Shown in pieces: positions 37,850 through 46,400 of a stretch of DNA of 64,000 nt (position 1 is its first letter; each line of letters starts with the position of its first letter). This DNA comes from Labilithrix sp. (GTDB taxonomy: Bacteria > Myxococcota_A > Polyangia > Polyangiales > Polyangiaceae), in contig JAHBWD010000022.1 of assembly GCA_019637175.1 (NCBI GenBank), forward strand, positions 1 through 64,000, in the 5' to 3' direction. The position numbers and the translations under genes are program-made. Below the pieces are notes generated by a model that was given only the letters and a program-made list of their open reading frames with translations, ran no database searches and had not been told where the DNA came from.

Positions 37850-38984
37850 CTTCGGCGATCTGCTCGGCGAAGGCGATGGACTCGTCGAACGCGGCGTCGC
37901 GCTTGGGGCGGTGGAGCGTTCGCTCGAGCCACTTCGCCGCCTTGTTCGCGCCGAGGCGGACGCGCTGCTCGAGGCGGAACGACGCCGCGGGCACGCTCGC
38001 CGTGACGACCTGCTTCCACACCATCACGTCGGCGTCGGCCGTGGTGTGCTCCTGGCCGCTCGCGAGCCCGGTGCCGAGCTCGCGATCGATCGAACCGTGC
38101 ATGGTGCATGTATCGTCGCGTGCGTCGACGGTGAGCGCGGCGAGGGTGAGCGGCGCGACGCCTTGCGGGCAGCCGACGGTCCCGAGCTCGACGACGACGC
38201 TCTCTCCGTCGGCGCGCTTGAAGCGCGTCTTGCCGCCGAGGCGCGACGCCTTCCATCCGAGGCGCGTGGCGATCCACCCGAGAAGCAGCGCGAGCTCGGG
38301 CCCGAGGCGCCCCTCGGGGCCCGCGGCCTGCTGCAACGTGAGCTTCGTGATCTTGTCGGCGAGCCCGCGCGTCTCGTTCGGATCGAAGAAGCGCGCGAGC
38401 ATCTCCTGCCATGGCGCGAGGCGCGTCCACGCGAGGTCGGCGATCTCGGGCGCCTCCGCGCGCTTGCGCGCCCACGCCGCGACGTGGAGCACCGAGGCGA
38501 ACGAGGTGTACTCGCTGTCGAGGACGATCCGCTGCGCGTCGCTCGCGAGATCCTCGAAGACCGGATCGTCGACGTGCACGCGCCCGAGCCAGACGAGCGC
38601 GGTGGGGATCTCGGGTACGAGAAACGCTTCCATCGCGCTGGCCGCGCGCACCGAGGCGTTGCCTTTGGCGGCGAGCGTGATGCGCTCGGAGCAGATGTTC
38701 TTGCCGGCCTCGAGCGAGCAGACCGCGGTCGCGCTCCCGGCGATCTCGTCGCCCGGCGCGTCGGGCTCGATCGACGCGAGGATGACGCGCGAGGGGAGGC
38801 TCGCCGTCACCTCGTCGACGACGGGCATGTAGCGCTCGAGCAGCTCGCGCGATCCCGCGACGACCTCGAGGTTCATGGTGCAGACGCGCGACATCGGCGC
38901 GGCGCCCGCTCCCTTCGGCTCCGTCCAGAGATCGCGGAGCTCCTTCTCGAGCCGCGCGATGAGCGCGGTCGCTCCGCCGCTCAC
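37833..38984 (-). CDS. opcA: Glucose-6-phosphate dehydrogenase assembly protein OpcA
   Basis: 383 residues. OpcA binds and activates or assembles G6PDH; it is best known from cyanobacteria and actinobacteria. Seen: VCTMNLEVVA, SLPSRVILAS, CSERITL, and the central VPEIPTALVWLGRVHVDDPVFEDL, typical of the family. The GTG start overlaps the TGA of zwf by 4 nt (GTGA) and the 3-prime end overlaps pgl, so all three are coupled. The family call rests on these blocks and on the zwf-opcA-pgl order. Confidence 0.85.
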   Translation of the reverse strand: MSGGATALIARLEKELRDLWTEPKGAGAAPMSRVCTMNLEVVAGSRELLERYMPVVDEVTASLPSRVILASIEPDAPGDEIAGSATAVCSLEAGKNICSERITLAAKGNASVRAASAMEAFLVPEIPTALVWLGRVHVDDPVFEDLASDAQRIVLDSEYTSFASVLHVAAWARKRAEAPEIADLAWTRLAPWQEMLARFFDPNETRGLADKITKLTLQQAAGPEGRLGPELALLLGWIATRLGWKASRLGGKTRFKRADGESVVVELGTVGCPQGVAPLTLAALTVDARDDTCTMHGSIDRELGTGLASGQEHTTADADVMVWKQVVTASVPAASFRLEQRVRLGANKAAKWLERTLHRPKRDAAFDESIAFAEQIAEDGLMV

Positions 38985-40525
38985 GGCTTTCTCCAGCGCC
39001 TGCCGTCTCGCGCGATCAGATCGTCGGCCTGGTCGGGGCCCCAACTGCCCGCGACGTAGAGGGGAGGGGGTGCGTTCGCCTCCGCGCGCCAGGCGTCGAA
39101 GACGTTGTCGATGTAGGCCCACTGCTCCTCGACCTCGTCGCGCCGCGTGAAGAGCGTCGCCTCGCCGCGCATCGCGTCGAGCAGCAGCCGCTCGTAGGCC
39201 TCGGGCGTGTTCGAGCCGAACGCCGAGCCGTAACGGAAGTCCATGGCCACGTCGCGGAGGATCGTGTGCTGGCCCGGCTCCTTGGTCGTGAAGCGGAGCG
39301 CGATCCCTTCGTCGGGCTGGATGCGCATCGTGAGGACGTTCGGCGAGATGCCGCCGTCGGGCGCGCGAAAGAGCCCGTGGGGCACCTTCTTGAAGGTGAT
39401 CGCGATCTCGGTGACGCGCCGGGCGAGGCGCTTGCCCGCGCGCACGTAGAAGGGCACGCCGCCCCAGCGCCAGTTGTCGACGAAGACGCGCATGGCGACG
39501 TACGTCTCGATGCGCGAGTCCTTCGCGACGTCGGGCTCCTCGCGGTAGGCGGCGACCTCCTCGCCCTTCACGTAGCCGCGCGCGTACTGGCCGCGCACGA
39601 CGTTGTCTTGCACGAGCGATCGCTCCATCGGGCGCAGCGACCGGAGCACCTTCACCTTCTCGTCGCGAACGGCGTCGGCCGCGAGCGAGATCGGCGGCTC
39701 CATCGCCGTGAGGCAGAGGAGCTGCATGAGGTGGTTCTCGACGATGTCCTTCGTCACGCCCGTCTGCTCGTAGAACTTGCCGCGGCCCTCGACGCCGATC
39801 TCCTCGGCGACGGTGATCTGCACGTGGTCGACGTGCTCGCGGTTCCAGAGCGGCTCGAACAGGCTGTTGGCGAAGCGGAAGACGAGGAGGTTCTGGACCG
39901 TCTCCTTGCCGAGGTAGTGATCGATGCGGAAGACCTGCGACTCGTCGAACGTCTCGGCGACGGTGTCGTTGAGCACCCGCGCGCTCGCGAGGTCGTGGCC
40001 GAAGGGCTTCTCGATGATCACGCGCGTCCACGGTCCGCCCGCGGCCGAGGAGGCGGCGGAGGCGACGAGGCCCGCCTCCTTGAGGTTCTTCATGATGACG
40101 CCGAACTCCGCCGGCGGCACCGCGAGGTAGTAGAGGCGATTTTTCCGCGTGCCACGCTCGCTGTCGAGCTGCTCGAGGTGCGCGCGCAGATCGGCGTACG
40201 TCTTCGGGTCTTCGAACGTTCCGGCGACGTAGCTGATCGCCCGTTCGAAGTCGGCCCAGAGCGCCGGGTCGATCGGCTTGCGGCGGGAGAACGAGCCGAC
40301 GCCGTCCTTCATCTCGGCGCGGAACTGCTCGTTCGTCTTCGCGCGACGGGCGACGCCGACCACCGCGAAGCCGCTCGGCAGCGAGCGGCTCACGGCGAGG
40401 TTGTAGAGCGCCGGCATCAGCTTGCGGCGCGTCAGGTCGCCGGACGCGCCGAAGATGACGACCGCGCATGCGTCGCCGGCGCGATCTTCGACGAGCCCTC
40501 GCCGGAGCGGGTTCGGAGCCTGCAC
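38981..40525 (-). CDS. zwf: Glucose-6-phosphate 1-dehydrogenase
   Basis: 514 residues. Oxidises glucose-6-phosphate with NAD(P)+. The dinucleotide motif is FGASGDLTRRK near residue 25, and the active-site block is RIDHYLGKETVQNL. Substrate-binding VRGQYARGY is present. GTG 40525 is the start, with GAGGAG about 8 nt upstream. The 12-nt gap to gnd upstream places it second in the gnd-zwf-opcA-pgl operon. Confidence 0.96.
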   Translation of the reverse strand: MQAPNPLRRGLVEDRAGDACAVVIFGASGDLTRRKLMPALYNLAVSRSLPSGFAVVGVARRAKTNEQFRAEMKDGVGSFSRRKPIDPALWADFERAISYVAGTFEDPKTYADLRAHLEQLDSERGTRKNRLYYLAVPPAEFGVIMKNLKEAGLVASAASSAAGGPWTRVIIEKPFGHDLASARVLNDTVAETFDESQVFRIDHYLGKETVQNLLVFRFANSLFEPLWNREHVDHVQITVAEEIGVEGRGKFYEQTGVTKDIVENHLMQLLCLTAMEPPISLAADAVRDEKVKVLRSLRPMERSLVQDNVVRGQYARGYVKGEEVAAYREEPDVAKDSRIETYVAMRVFVDNWRWGGVPFYVRAGKRLARRVTEIAITFKKVPHGLFRAPDGGISPNVLTMRIQPDEGIALRFTTKEPGQHTILRDVAMDFRYGSAFGSNTPEAYERLLLDAMRGEATLFTRRDEVEEQWAYIDNVFDAWRAEANAPPPLYVAGSWGPDQADDLIARDGRRWRKP

Positions 40526-40537
40526 GCGTTCTCCTCG

Positions 40538-41434
40538 TCAGGCCTTCTTGACGGCGTGCCCGCCGAACTCGTTGCGCAAGGCGGCGAGCACGCGCATCGC
40601 GAACGAGTTGTCTTGCCGCGACGTGAAGCGCGCGAAGAGAGACGCGGCGATCGTGGGCACGGGCACCGCGCGCGCGACCGCTTCGTCGACCGTCCAGCGG
40701 CCTTCGCCGGAGTCGTCGACGTACGCCTTGAGCCCGGCGAGCTCGGGATCTTTGTTGAACGCGCGCTCGGCGAGCTCGAGGAGCCAGCTTCGCACGACGC
40801 TCCCGTGGTTCCACACCGACGTGACCTTCTTGAGGTCGTAGTCGTAGTCGGTGGCCTTCATGAGCTCGAAGCCCTCGGCGTACGCCTGCATCATCGCGTA
40901 CTCGATCCCGTTGTGGACCATCTTGCAGAAGTGGCCGGCGCCCGCCTTGCCGAAGTAGCCGAGGCCGTCCTTCGGCGCGAGCGTCGTCAGCGCCGGCAGG
41001 ATGTGGTCGTAGGCGCTCTTGTCGCCGCCGATCATCAGGCAGTAGCCGACCTCGAGCCCCCACACGCCGCCGGACGTGCCCGCGTCGAGGAAGCGGATCT
41101 TCTTCTCCGCGAGCTCCTCGGAGTGGCGGATCGAGTCGTGGAAGTTCGAGTTGCCGCCGTCGATGACGACGTCGTTCGCGCTCATCGTCTTCGCGAGCTC
41201 GTCGATCGTGTCTTGGGTCGCCTTGCCCGACGGCACCATCACCCAGACGGCGCGCGGCGCGCTCAGCTTCGCGACCACGTCGGCGAGCGACGAAGCGCCG
41301 ACGGCGCCCTCCTTGACGACGCGCTCCACCGCGGCCGGGTCACGGTCGTACGCGACCACCTGATGGCCGCCGCCGAGCAGGCGCTTGACCATGTTGCCAC
41401 CCATCCGGCCCAAACCCACGATTGCGATCTGCAT
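40538..41434 (-). CDS. gnd: 6-phosphogluconate dehydrogenase, short NAD-type
   Basis: 298 residues, the short decarboxylating form rather than the 470-residue classical enzyme. QIAIVGLGRMGGNMVKRL is the Rossmann motif. IDGGNSNFHDS, LDAGTSGGVWGLEVGYCLMIGG and the catalytic Lys in GHFCKMVHNGIEYAMM are present. It makes ribulose-5-phosphate. ATG 41434 has GGAGGAG 7 nt upstream. It heads the operon. A TATCCT hexamer about 55 nt upstream could be its promoter. Confidence 0.94.
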   Translation of the reverse strand: MQIAIVGLGRMGGNMVKRLLGGGHQVVAYDRDPAAVERVVKEGAVGASSLADVVAKLSAPRAVWVMVPSGKATQDTIDELAKTMSANDVVIDGGNSNFHDSIRHSEELAEKKIRFLDAGTSGGVWGLEVGYCLMIGGDKSAYDHILPALTTLAPKDGLGYFGKAGAGHFCKMVHNGIEYAMMQAYAEGFELMKATDYDYDLKKVTSVWNHGSVVRSWLLELAERAFNKDPELAGLKAYVDDSGEGRWTVDEAVARAVPVPTIAASLFARFTSRQDNSFAMRVLAALRNEFGGHAVKKA

Positions 41435-41595
41435 CGGTCGACTCCTCCGAGCCCGCGCCGTGACGGGGTGCGCGCGGGGCCCGCGAGGATACACCGCTCG
41501 CGCTCACGGCAAACCCAAACGGCGCGACGTTCGTAGGAGAGGAGGCAAGCGCAACGGCAGCGGCGATGCGTTCATCGACATGTAAGGAGGAGACC

Positions 41596-41682
41596 GTGCG
41601 GGCCGTTGCGAAACTCGCCGGGTTTCAGGAGGTTGCCGGCAAATTGTGCGGCTTGCGTGTCGTCGAATCGTCCTTAGCTTGA
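41596..41682 (+). CDS. Possible 28-residue small ORF with perfect Shine-Dalgarno
   Basis: GTG 41596 is preceded by AAGGAGGAG with ideal spacing (5 nt from AAGGAGG) and opens 28 codons ending TGA at 41680-41682, 5 nt before the next ATG. The peptide starts VRAVAKLAGFQEVAGKL. It could be a leader peptide or a small protein coupled to the following gene. Against it, codon use is mixed and the promoter-like sequence of the next gene lies within it. Confidence 0.3.
   Translation: MRAVAKLAGFQEVAGKLCGLRVVESSLA
41653..41680 (+). promoter_or_regulatory. Promoter TTGCGT-16-TAGCTT, leaderless
   Basis: TTGCGT (41653) and TAGCTT (41675) are 16 bp apart, with the -10 ending 7 nt before ATG 41688. No Shine-Dalgarno lies between them. 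Confidence 0.4.
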
Positions 41683-41687
41683 GCGAC

Positions 41688-41957
41688 ATGCAAAACGGAG
41701 CCCAAAACACCCCCGACGTCGCGGGCCGCTTGATCGGTCTCGTTCGCGTCGTCGTCGGTGGCCAGGTCTTCGACCTCACCGTCCAGTCGATGTCGTTCGA
41801 GAAGGACGGCAGCGGCACGGCCGGCGGGTTCTTCGCGAAAGACGGTCAGCTCGGCATCCTCGTCGACGACGCGGCGACTGCGCCCGAAGTGAAAGCGCAG
41901 ATCGAGCGAGGCACCGAGGAAGCCGTTCGTCATCTCTCTCGGCGTTTCCTCAATTAA
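41688..41957 (+). CDS. Small hypothetical protein
   Basis: 89 residues, soluble, no signal peptide, no recognised domain. It opens MQNGAQNTPDVAGRLIGL and has a predicted beta-rich core (VRVVVGGQVFDLTVQSMSF), an acidic mid-section (ILVDDAATAPEV) and a C-terminal helix rich in Arg and Glu. No Shine-Dalgarno; the start follows a -10-like hexamer by 7 nt. It is followed by a strong hairpin at 42027. Confidence 0.55.
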   Translation: MQNGAQNTPDVAGRLIGLVRVVVGGQVFDLTVQSMSFEKDGSGTAGGFFAKDGQLGILVDDAATAPEVKAQIERGTEEAVRHLSRRFLN

Positions 41958-42026
41958 CAAAAGCGACGCGATTCGGTTCACCCGCATCGGAACAATACGG
42001 GCACCTCGCGCGTCATCCTCTCGAGC

Positions 42027-42061
42027 CCCTCTGAGACGGAGCTGGTTTCCGTCTCCGAGGG
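42027..42061. terminator. Long stem-loop between two small genes
   Basis: CCCTC-T-GAGACGGA pairs with TCCGTCTC-C-GAGGG around the loop GCTGGTT: 13 pairs with one T/C mismatch. It begins 69 nt after the 89-residue gene. There is no T-tract, so it is either a rho-assisted or non-canonical terminator, or a 5-prime leader structure of the KGG-protein mRNA. Confidence 0.55.
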
Positions 42062-42135
42062 ACAAGCTCGGGGGGCAGGCGCGCGTGTACGCCTTCTCAG
42101 CAACCGCGCTTCGGCGCGGACCCAGGAGCATGGTC

Positions 42136-42492
42136 ATGAATCCGGTTCTCGATCCCACCAACGACAACTCCCCGTCCACGGAAGCTTCGGAGCAGCCGAA
42201 GGCCGAGGCGACGGTGGAGACATCCGGTCAACCCGCAACTGTGGACACCAAGCCCCGCCGGCCGCGCGGATTTGCGGCCATGGATCGCAAGCGCGTGAGC
42301 GAGATCGCGAGCAAGGGCGGCAAGGCTGCGCACGCAGCCGGCACCGCTCATCAGTTCTCGAGCGACGAAGCGCGCAGCGCCGGACGAAAGGGCGGAGTCG
42401 CTCCTCACGTCCGTCGTGGGCGCGGTCCACGTCAGCCGGCCGTCGCACCTCCTTCGACGAGCGGGCCCAAGGAGGGCGCGCAGTCGAGCTGA
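42136..42492 (+). CDS. KGG-repeat (stress-protein motif) protein
   Basis: 118 residues, hydrophilic and probably disordered. The core (about 50-90) has MDRKRVSEIASKGGKAAH and SSDEARSAGRKGG, two copies of the KGG motif found in GsiB/YciG-type general-stress proteins. The N-terminal part is acidic and Thr/Ser-rich; the tail is Arg/Pro-rich. ATG 42136 has AGGAG 7 nt upstream; ATG 42130 is too close to it. The upstream hairpin may affect its expression. Confidence 0.7.
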   Translation: MNPVLDPTNDNSPSTEASEQPKAEATVETSGQPATVDTKPRRPRGFAAMDRKRVSEIASKGGKAAHAAGTAHQFSSDEARSAGRKGGVAPHVRRGRGPRQPAVAPPSTSGPKEGAQSS

Positions 42493-42541
42493 GGTCCTGA
42501 GGCTGGTCAGGATCAGCGAACGGGGGTAGGGGAGGAAGGCC

Positions 42542-42868
42542 ATGAGCGGCCTTCCTCCCGTTCGCGTCCATTACCCTCATGTGGAGGCGCGCGACGACCT
42601 CCTCGCAGGGAGCCCGGTCGTCCGCGGGACGAAGGTGCCTGTTCGTCGTCTGTGGGCGTGGCACCGCAAGGGCGTCACCGTCGAGACCCTCGTGAAGCGC
42701 TATCCCGCGCTCGGGCCGGCGAAGGTGCTCGGGGCCCTGGCGTTTGCCTACGACAATCAGGACGTCCTCGAGGCCGATCTCGAACGTGAGCGCGCGCTCC
42801 TCGACGCCGAGGCCGAGAAGGTGCCCGGCGCGATGGAGCAGACGAAGCTGCCGTTCGGAGGTGGGTGA
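42542..42868 (+). CDS. DUF433 (VapB-like antitoxin-type) protein
   Basis: 108 residues. The block DDLLAGSPVVRGTKVPVRRL, then a helix with GVTVETLVKRYPALGPAKVLGALAFAYDNQ, matches DUF433, a winged-helix family related to antitoxins. The usual partner, a PIN-domain or DUF5615 toxin, is not found next to it, so the gene may be an orphan regulator. ATG with GGGGAGGAAGG upstream. The final residues (KLPFGGG) are unlike the family and may be disordered. Confidence 0.75.
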   Translation: MSGLPPVRVHYPHVEARDDLLAGSPVVRGTKVPVRRLWAWHRKGVTVETLVKRYPALGPAKVLGALAFAYDNQDVLEADLERERALLDAEAEKVPGAMEQTKLPFGGG

Positions 42869-42907
42869 CTGCCGCACCTACGCGGCGCGTCTTTCCTCGT
42901 CGATCGC

Positions 42908-42932
42908 AAAACTTTTGCTTCGCCCAGGCGTC
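42908..42932 (+). promoter_or_regulatory. ECF-type promoter candidate (AAAACTT...CGTC)
   Basis: AAAACTT at 42908 and CGTC at 42929 have the spacing of ECF sigma promoters (AAC / CGTC core). The -10 part ends 13 nt before ATG 42946. A promoter of this type just before a sigma gene is expected for autoregulation; the match is partial. Confidence 0.4.
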
Positions 42933-42945
42933 CGAACCCGCTGCA

Positions 42946-43446
42946 ATGGGGTTCTCGAGGGGTGTCGCGGCCGTGGGCGCCGAAGAAAAGTCAGAAGGTT
43001 CGGTCGTTCGCGCGGCCCTCGCCGAGCACGGGTCGGTGGTCGCGCGCGTTTGCATGGCGCTGCTCGGCGATGCCGAGGCGGCGGAGCGCGCGCTCGAGAA
43101 GGTGGCGCGTGATGCCGCAGCGTCGTTCGACGCTTCGAAGGACCCGCGGATCGCGCTCCTCGGGCTCGCGCGCGTCGCGTGCGCGACGCAGCTCTCGAAG
43201 CTGCCGGTGCGGCGCGACGAGGGCGCGCCGCCGGACACGACGCCGGACGACGGGCACGACGCGATCTTCGCGCGCGCGTCGCTCGGGAGGCTCAAGCCGA
43301 CGGAGCGCGAGGCCGTCGTCCTCCACCTCGTCGGCGGCCTCGACGCGGCGCAGGTCGCCGAGGCGTGCGGGATCGATCTCGAGGCGGCGCGCGCGAGGAT
43401 CGCGCGAGGCGTCGCTGAGCTCTTGGAAGAGGAGAAGCGGCGATGA
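42946..43446 (+). CDS. ECF-like RNA polymerase sigma factor
   Basis: 166 residues. The C-terminal half is a sigma region 4: LGRLKPTEREAVVLHLVGG followed by the helix-turn-helix AAQVAEACGIDLEAARARI. The N-terminal half (ALAEHGSVVARVCMALLGD...ERALEKVARDA) fits a degenerate region 2. ATG 42946 is chosen because of the ECF-type promoter just upstream; the frame is open back to 42865. Its TGA overlaps the ATG of the anti-sigma gene (ATGA), so sigma and anti-sigma are made together. Confidence 0.75.
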   Translation: MGFSRGVAAVGAEEKSEGSVVRAALAEHGSVVARVCMALLGDAEAAERALEKVARDAAASFDASKDPRIALLGLARVACATQLSKLPVRRDEGAPPDTTPDDGHDAIFARASLGRLKPTEREAVVLHLVGGLDAAQVAEACGIDLEAARARIARGVAELLEEEKRR

Positions 43447-46400
43447 GCGGTACGACGTGCGTCCGGTTTCATGAAGACATCGTCGGCCTCCTCGAGGGCA
43501 CAGCCGCCGAAGACCTCCGCGACCACGTCGCGAGCTGCGACTTCTGCCGCGACGCGCGGCACGATCTCGAGAGCGTCGTGCGGCGGGTGGCCAAGGCCGG
43601 CGACGACTTCGCGTACACGGGCGCGCTCGCCGAGAGGCTCGCGGCGATCGTCGAAGAGGCCACGCGCGAGGCCGAGTCGCAGGAGCGGGTGAGCGAGACG
43701 CGTATGCGCGAGAGCGCCACCAGCGTCCAGCCCGCGCCGGAGACGCCCGCGAAGCAGGCGCCCGTCGTCGCGCCAGCCAAGCCGGCGAAGAGCCGGAAGG
43801 CGATGTGGCTCCTGCTCGCCGCGTGCGCGAGCGTCGGCCTCAGCGCGTTCGTGGGCTTCCAGCTCGCCGATCGCCAGCGCTCGCCGGAGCTCGCGGCCAC
43901 GCGCGCGTGGCACGGCAAGATCGCCAAGATCTCGCGCAGCGGCGCCGACAAGAGCGGCGGCCTCGCGGTGGCGACGCCTTCGGGGAAGACCGAGCTCGGT
44001 GAAGGCGCCGAGATCAAGGCGGGAATGCAGCTCTCGACCGACGGCCGAACGCGCGCGCGCATCGAGCTCGACGACGGGAGCTTCGTCGTGCTCGATCGCG
44101 GCACCGACGTGACCGTCGAGTCCGCGCCGCGCACGCTCACCGTCACCGAAGGAGCGATCCTCGCCGACGTCGCGCACGTCGAGTCCGCGCCCGGCGCGCG
44201 GATCAAGACGCCCGCGGGCTGGGTGAACGTCCTCGGCACGAAGCTCGCGGTCACGTCCGCGACCGATCGCATGAACGTCGAGGTCCTCCGCGGCGAGGTC
44301 GAGATCGGGGCTCCGGGCGCGGGGGGCGCGCCGCAGCGCGTGAGCGCCGGTCAGGAAGGCGTCGTCGCGAAGGACGGGCGCATCGACGTCGCGCCGGCGA
44401 ACGATCTCGCGCAGCGGGTCGCCTTCGGCGAGCAGCTCATCGCGACGCACAACGAAGACGCCGAGGCCGCGGTGAGCGGGCTCGGCGAGCTGCGCGCGCG
44501 GCGCCCGGGGAAGACCGACGAGAAGGATCACGCCGTTCGTCTGGCGAAGCACGCGGTCAAGGTGCGCATCGCCGGCAACGTCGCGCGCACCGAGATCGAC
44601 GAAGAGTTCACGAACGACACGAACGACGAGCTCGAGGGCATCTATCGCTTCCCGCTGCCGCACGGCGCGCAGATCGAACGGCTCGCGCTCGAGGTCGACG
44701 GCAAGCTCGTCGACGGCGAGTTCCTCGACAAGGCCAAGGCCGCCGCCATCTGGCGCGGCGCGATCCGGAACGCGGCGCCGCAGCAGCCGAAGCCGCGGGA
44801 GGAGATCGTCTGGGTGCCGGGGCCTTGGCACGATCCGGCGATCCTCGAGTGGGCGCGCGGCGGGCGGTTCGAGCTCAAGATCTTCCCGATCCCGAAGAAG
44901 GGCTCGCGGCGCGTGATCATCGCGTACACCGAGACGATCGCGCCGGCCTCCGGGATGCGCCGCTACGTGTATCCGCTGCCGCAGGGCGCCTCCAGCAAGC
45001 TCACGATCGACACGTTCAGCGTCGACGCGCGGGTCCTCGGGCACGACGCGAAGGCCGGCGTGCACGCGCGAGGCTACGAGCTCGAGAAGAAGACGGAAGG
45101 CAACGCCGAGCAGCTCCGCGCGACGATGACGGCGTTCACGCCGTCGGGCGATCTCGCCATCGAGTACGGCCTCGACGATCGCACGACCGACGCGAAGGCG
45201 TGGGCCTACAGCGCGCCCGCCGCCGTCGCGCCCGTCGCGCCCGAGGCGAAGGACGCGAAGAAGGATCCGAAGAAGGAAGCAGACACGATCGGGAACGCGC
45301 CGTTCGTGGCCATCGCGCTTCGCCCGAAGCTGCCGCGGTGGACCGACACGAAGCCGCGCGATCAGGTCGTCGTGGTCGACGCAGGCCGGTCGATGTTCGG
45401 CGAGCGCTTCGCGCGCGCCAAGAGGCTCGCCGTGCAGATGACGCAAGAGATGGACCGCCGCGATCGGCTCACCGTGCTCGCGTGCGACGTGACGTGCAAG
45501 GCGATGCCCGGCGGCTTCGTCGCGCCGGGCGCGCCGGCCGCGCACGACGTCGACGCGTTCCTCGCAGGCGTCACGCCCGACGGCGCGAGCGATCTGGTCG
45601 GCGCGGTGCGCGCGGCGGCGAGCGCGAGCGGCCACGACAAGGGCCGCGATCTGCGCGTCGTCATGATCAGCGACGGCGTCGCGACGGCGGGCTATCGCTC
45701 GAGCGGGCGCATCGCGGCCGAGGTGGGCGAGCTCATGGGCGAGGCCCGCGCCGAGGTCGTCACCGTCCCGATCGGCGCCGACGCCGACGTGACGTTGCTC
45801 GGCGAGATCTCGCGCGGCGGCGGCGGGGTCGTCGTTCCCTACCAGCCTGGCCAGCGCCTCGAGGCGACGGCGCTCGAGGTCCTCAACGCGACGTACGGCA
45901 GCACCCTCCGCGACGTCGAGCTCGTGTTGCCTCAAGGCGCGCGCGACGTCGCGCCCGCTTCGCTCCCGCCGCTCCGCGCGGGCTCGGAGACGATCGTGAC
46001 CGCGCGCCTCGACGGCGACGCGCTGAAGGGCGACATCGTCCTCCGCGGCAAGGTCGGCGGCGATCCGTTCGAGGCCAAGTATCCGATCGATGTCCGCGCG
46101 ACGCAGGACGTGGGCAATGCGTTCGTTCCGCGCCTCTTCGCCGCCGCGCGCATCGCCGATCGCGAGCGCGACGCGACCGACGCGCAGAAGAGCGAGCTCA
46201 TCGCGCTCTCGCGGCGCTTCTCGGTGCCTTCCCGCTTCACGTCGCTGCTCGTCCTCGAGAGCGAGGCGATGTTCAAGGCGTTCGGGATCGAGCGCGCCGA
46301 TCACGCCGCGCACTGGACGGGCGAGACGACCGCGCAGGGCTACACCGTCGCGACGACCGCCGAGACCAAGAGCGGCGCCGGCAAGGGCGGCCTCGACCGC

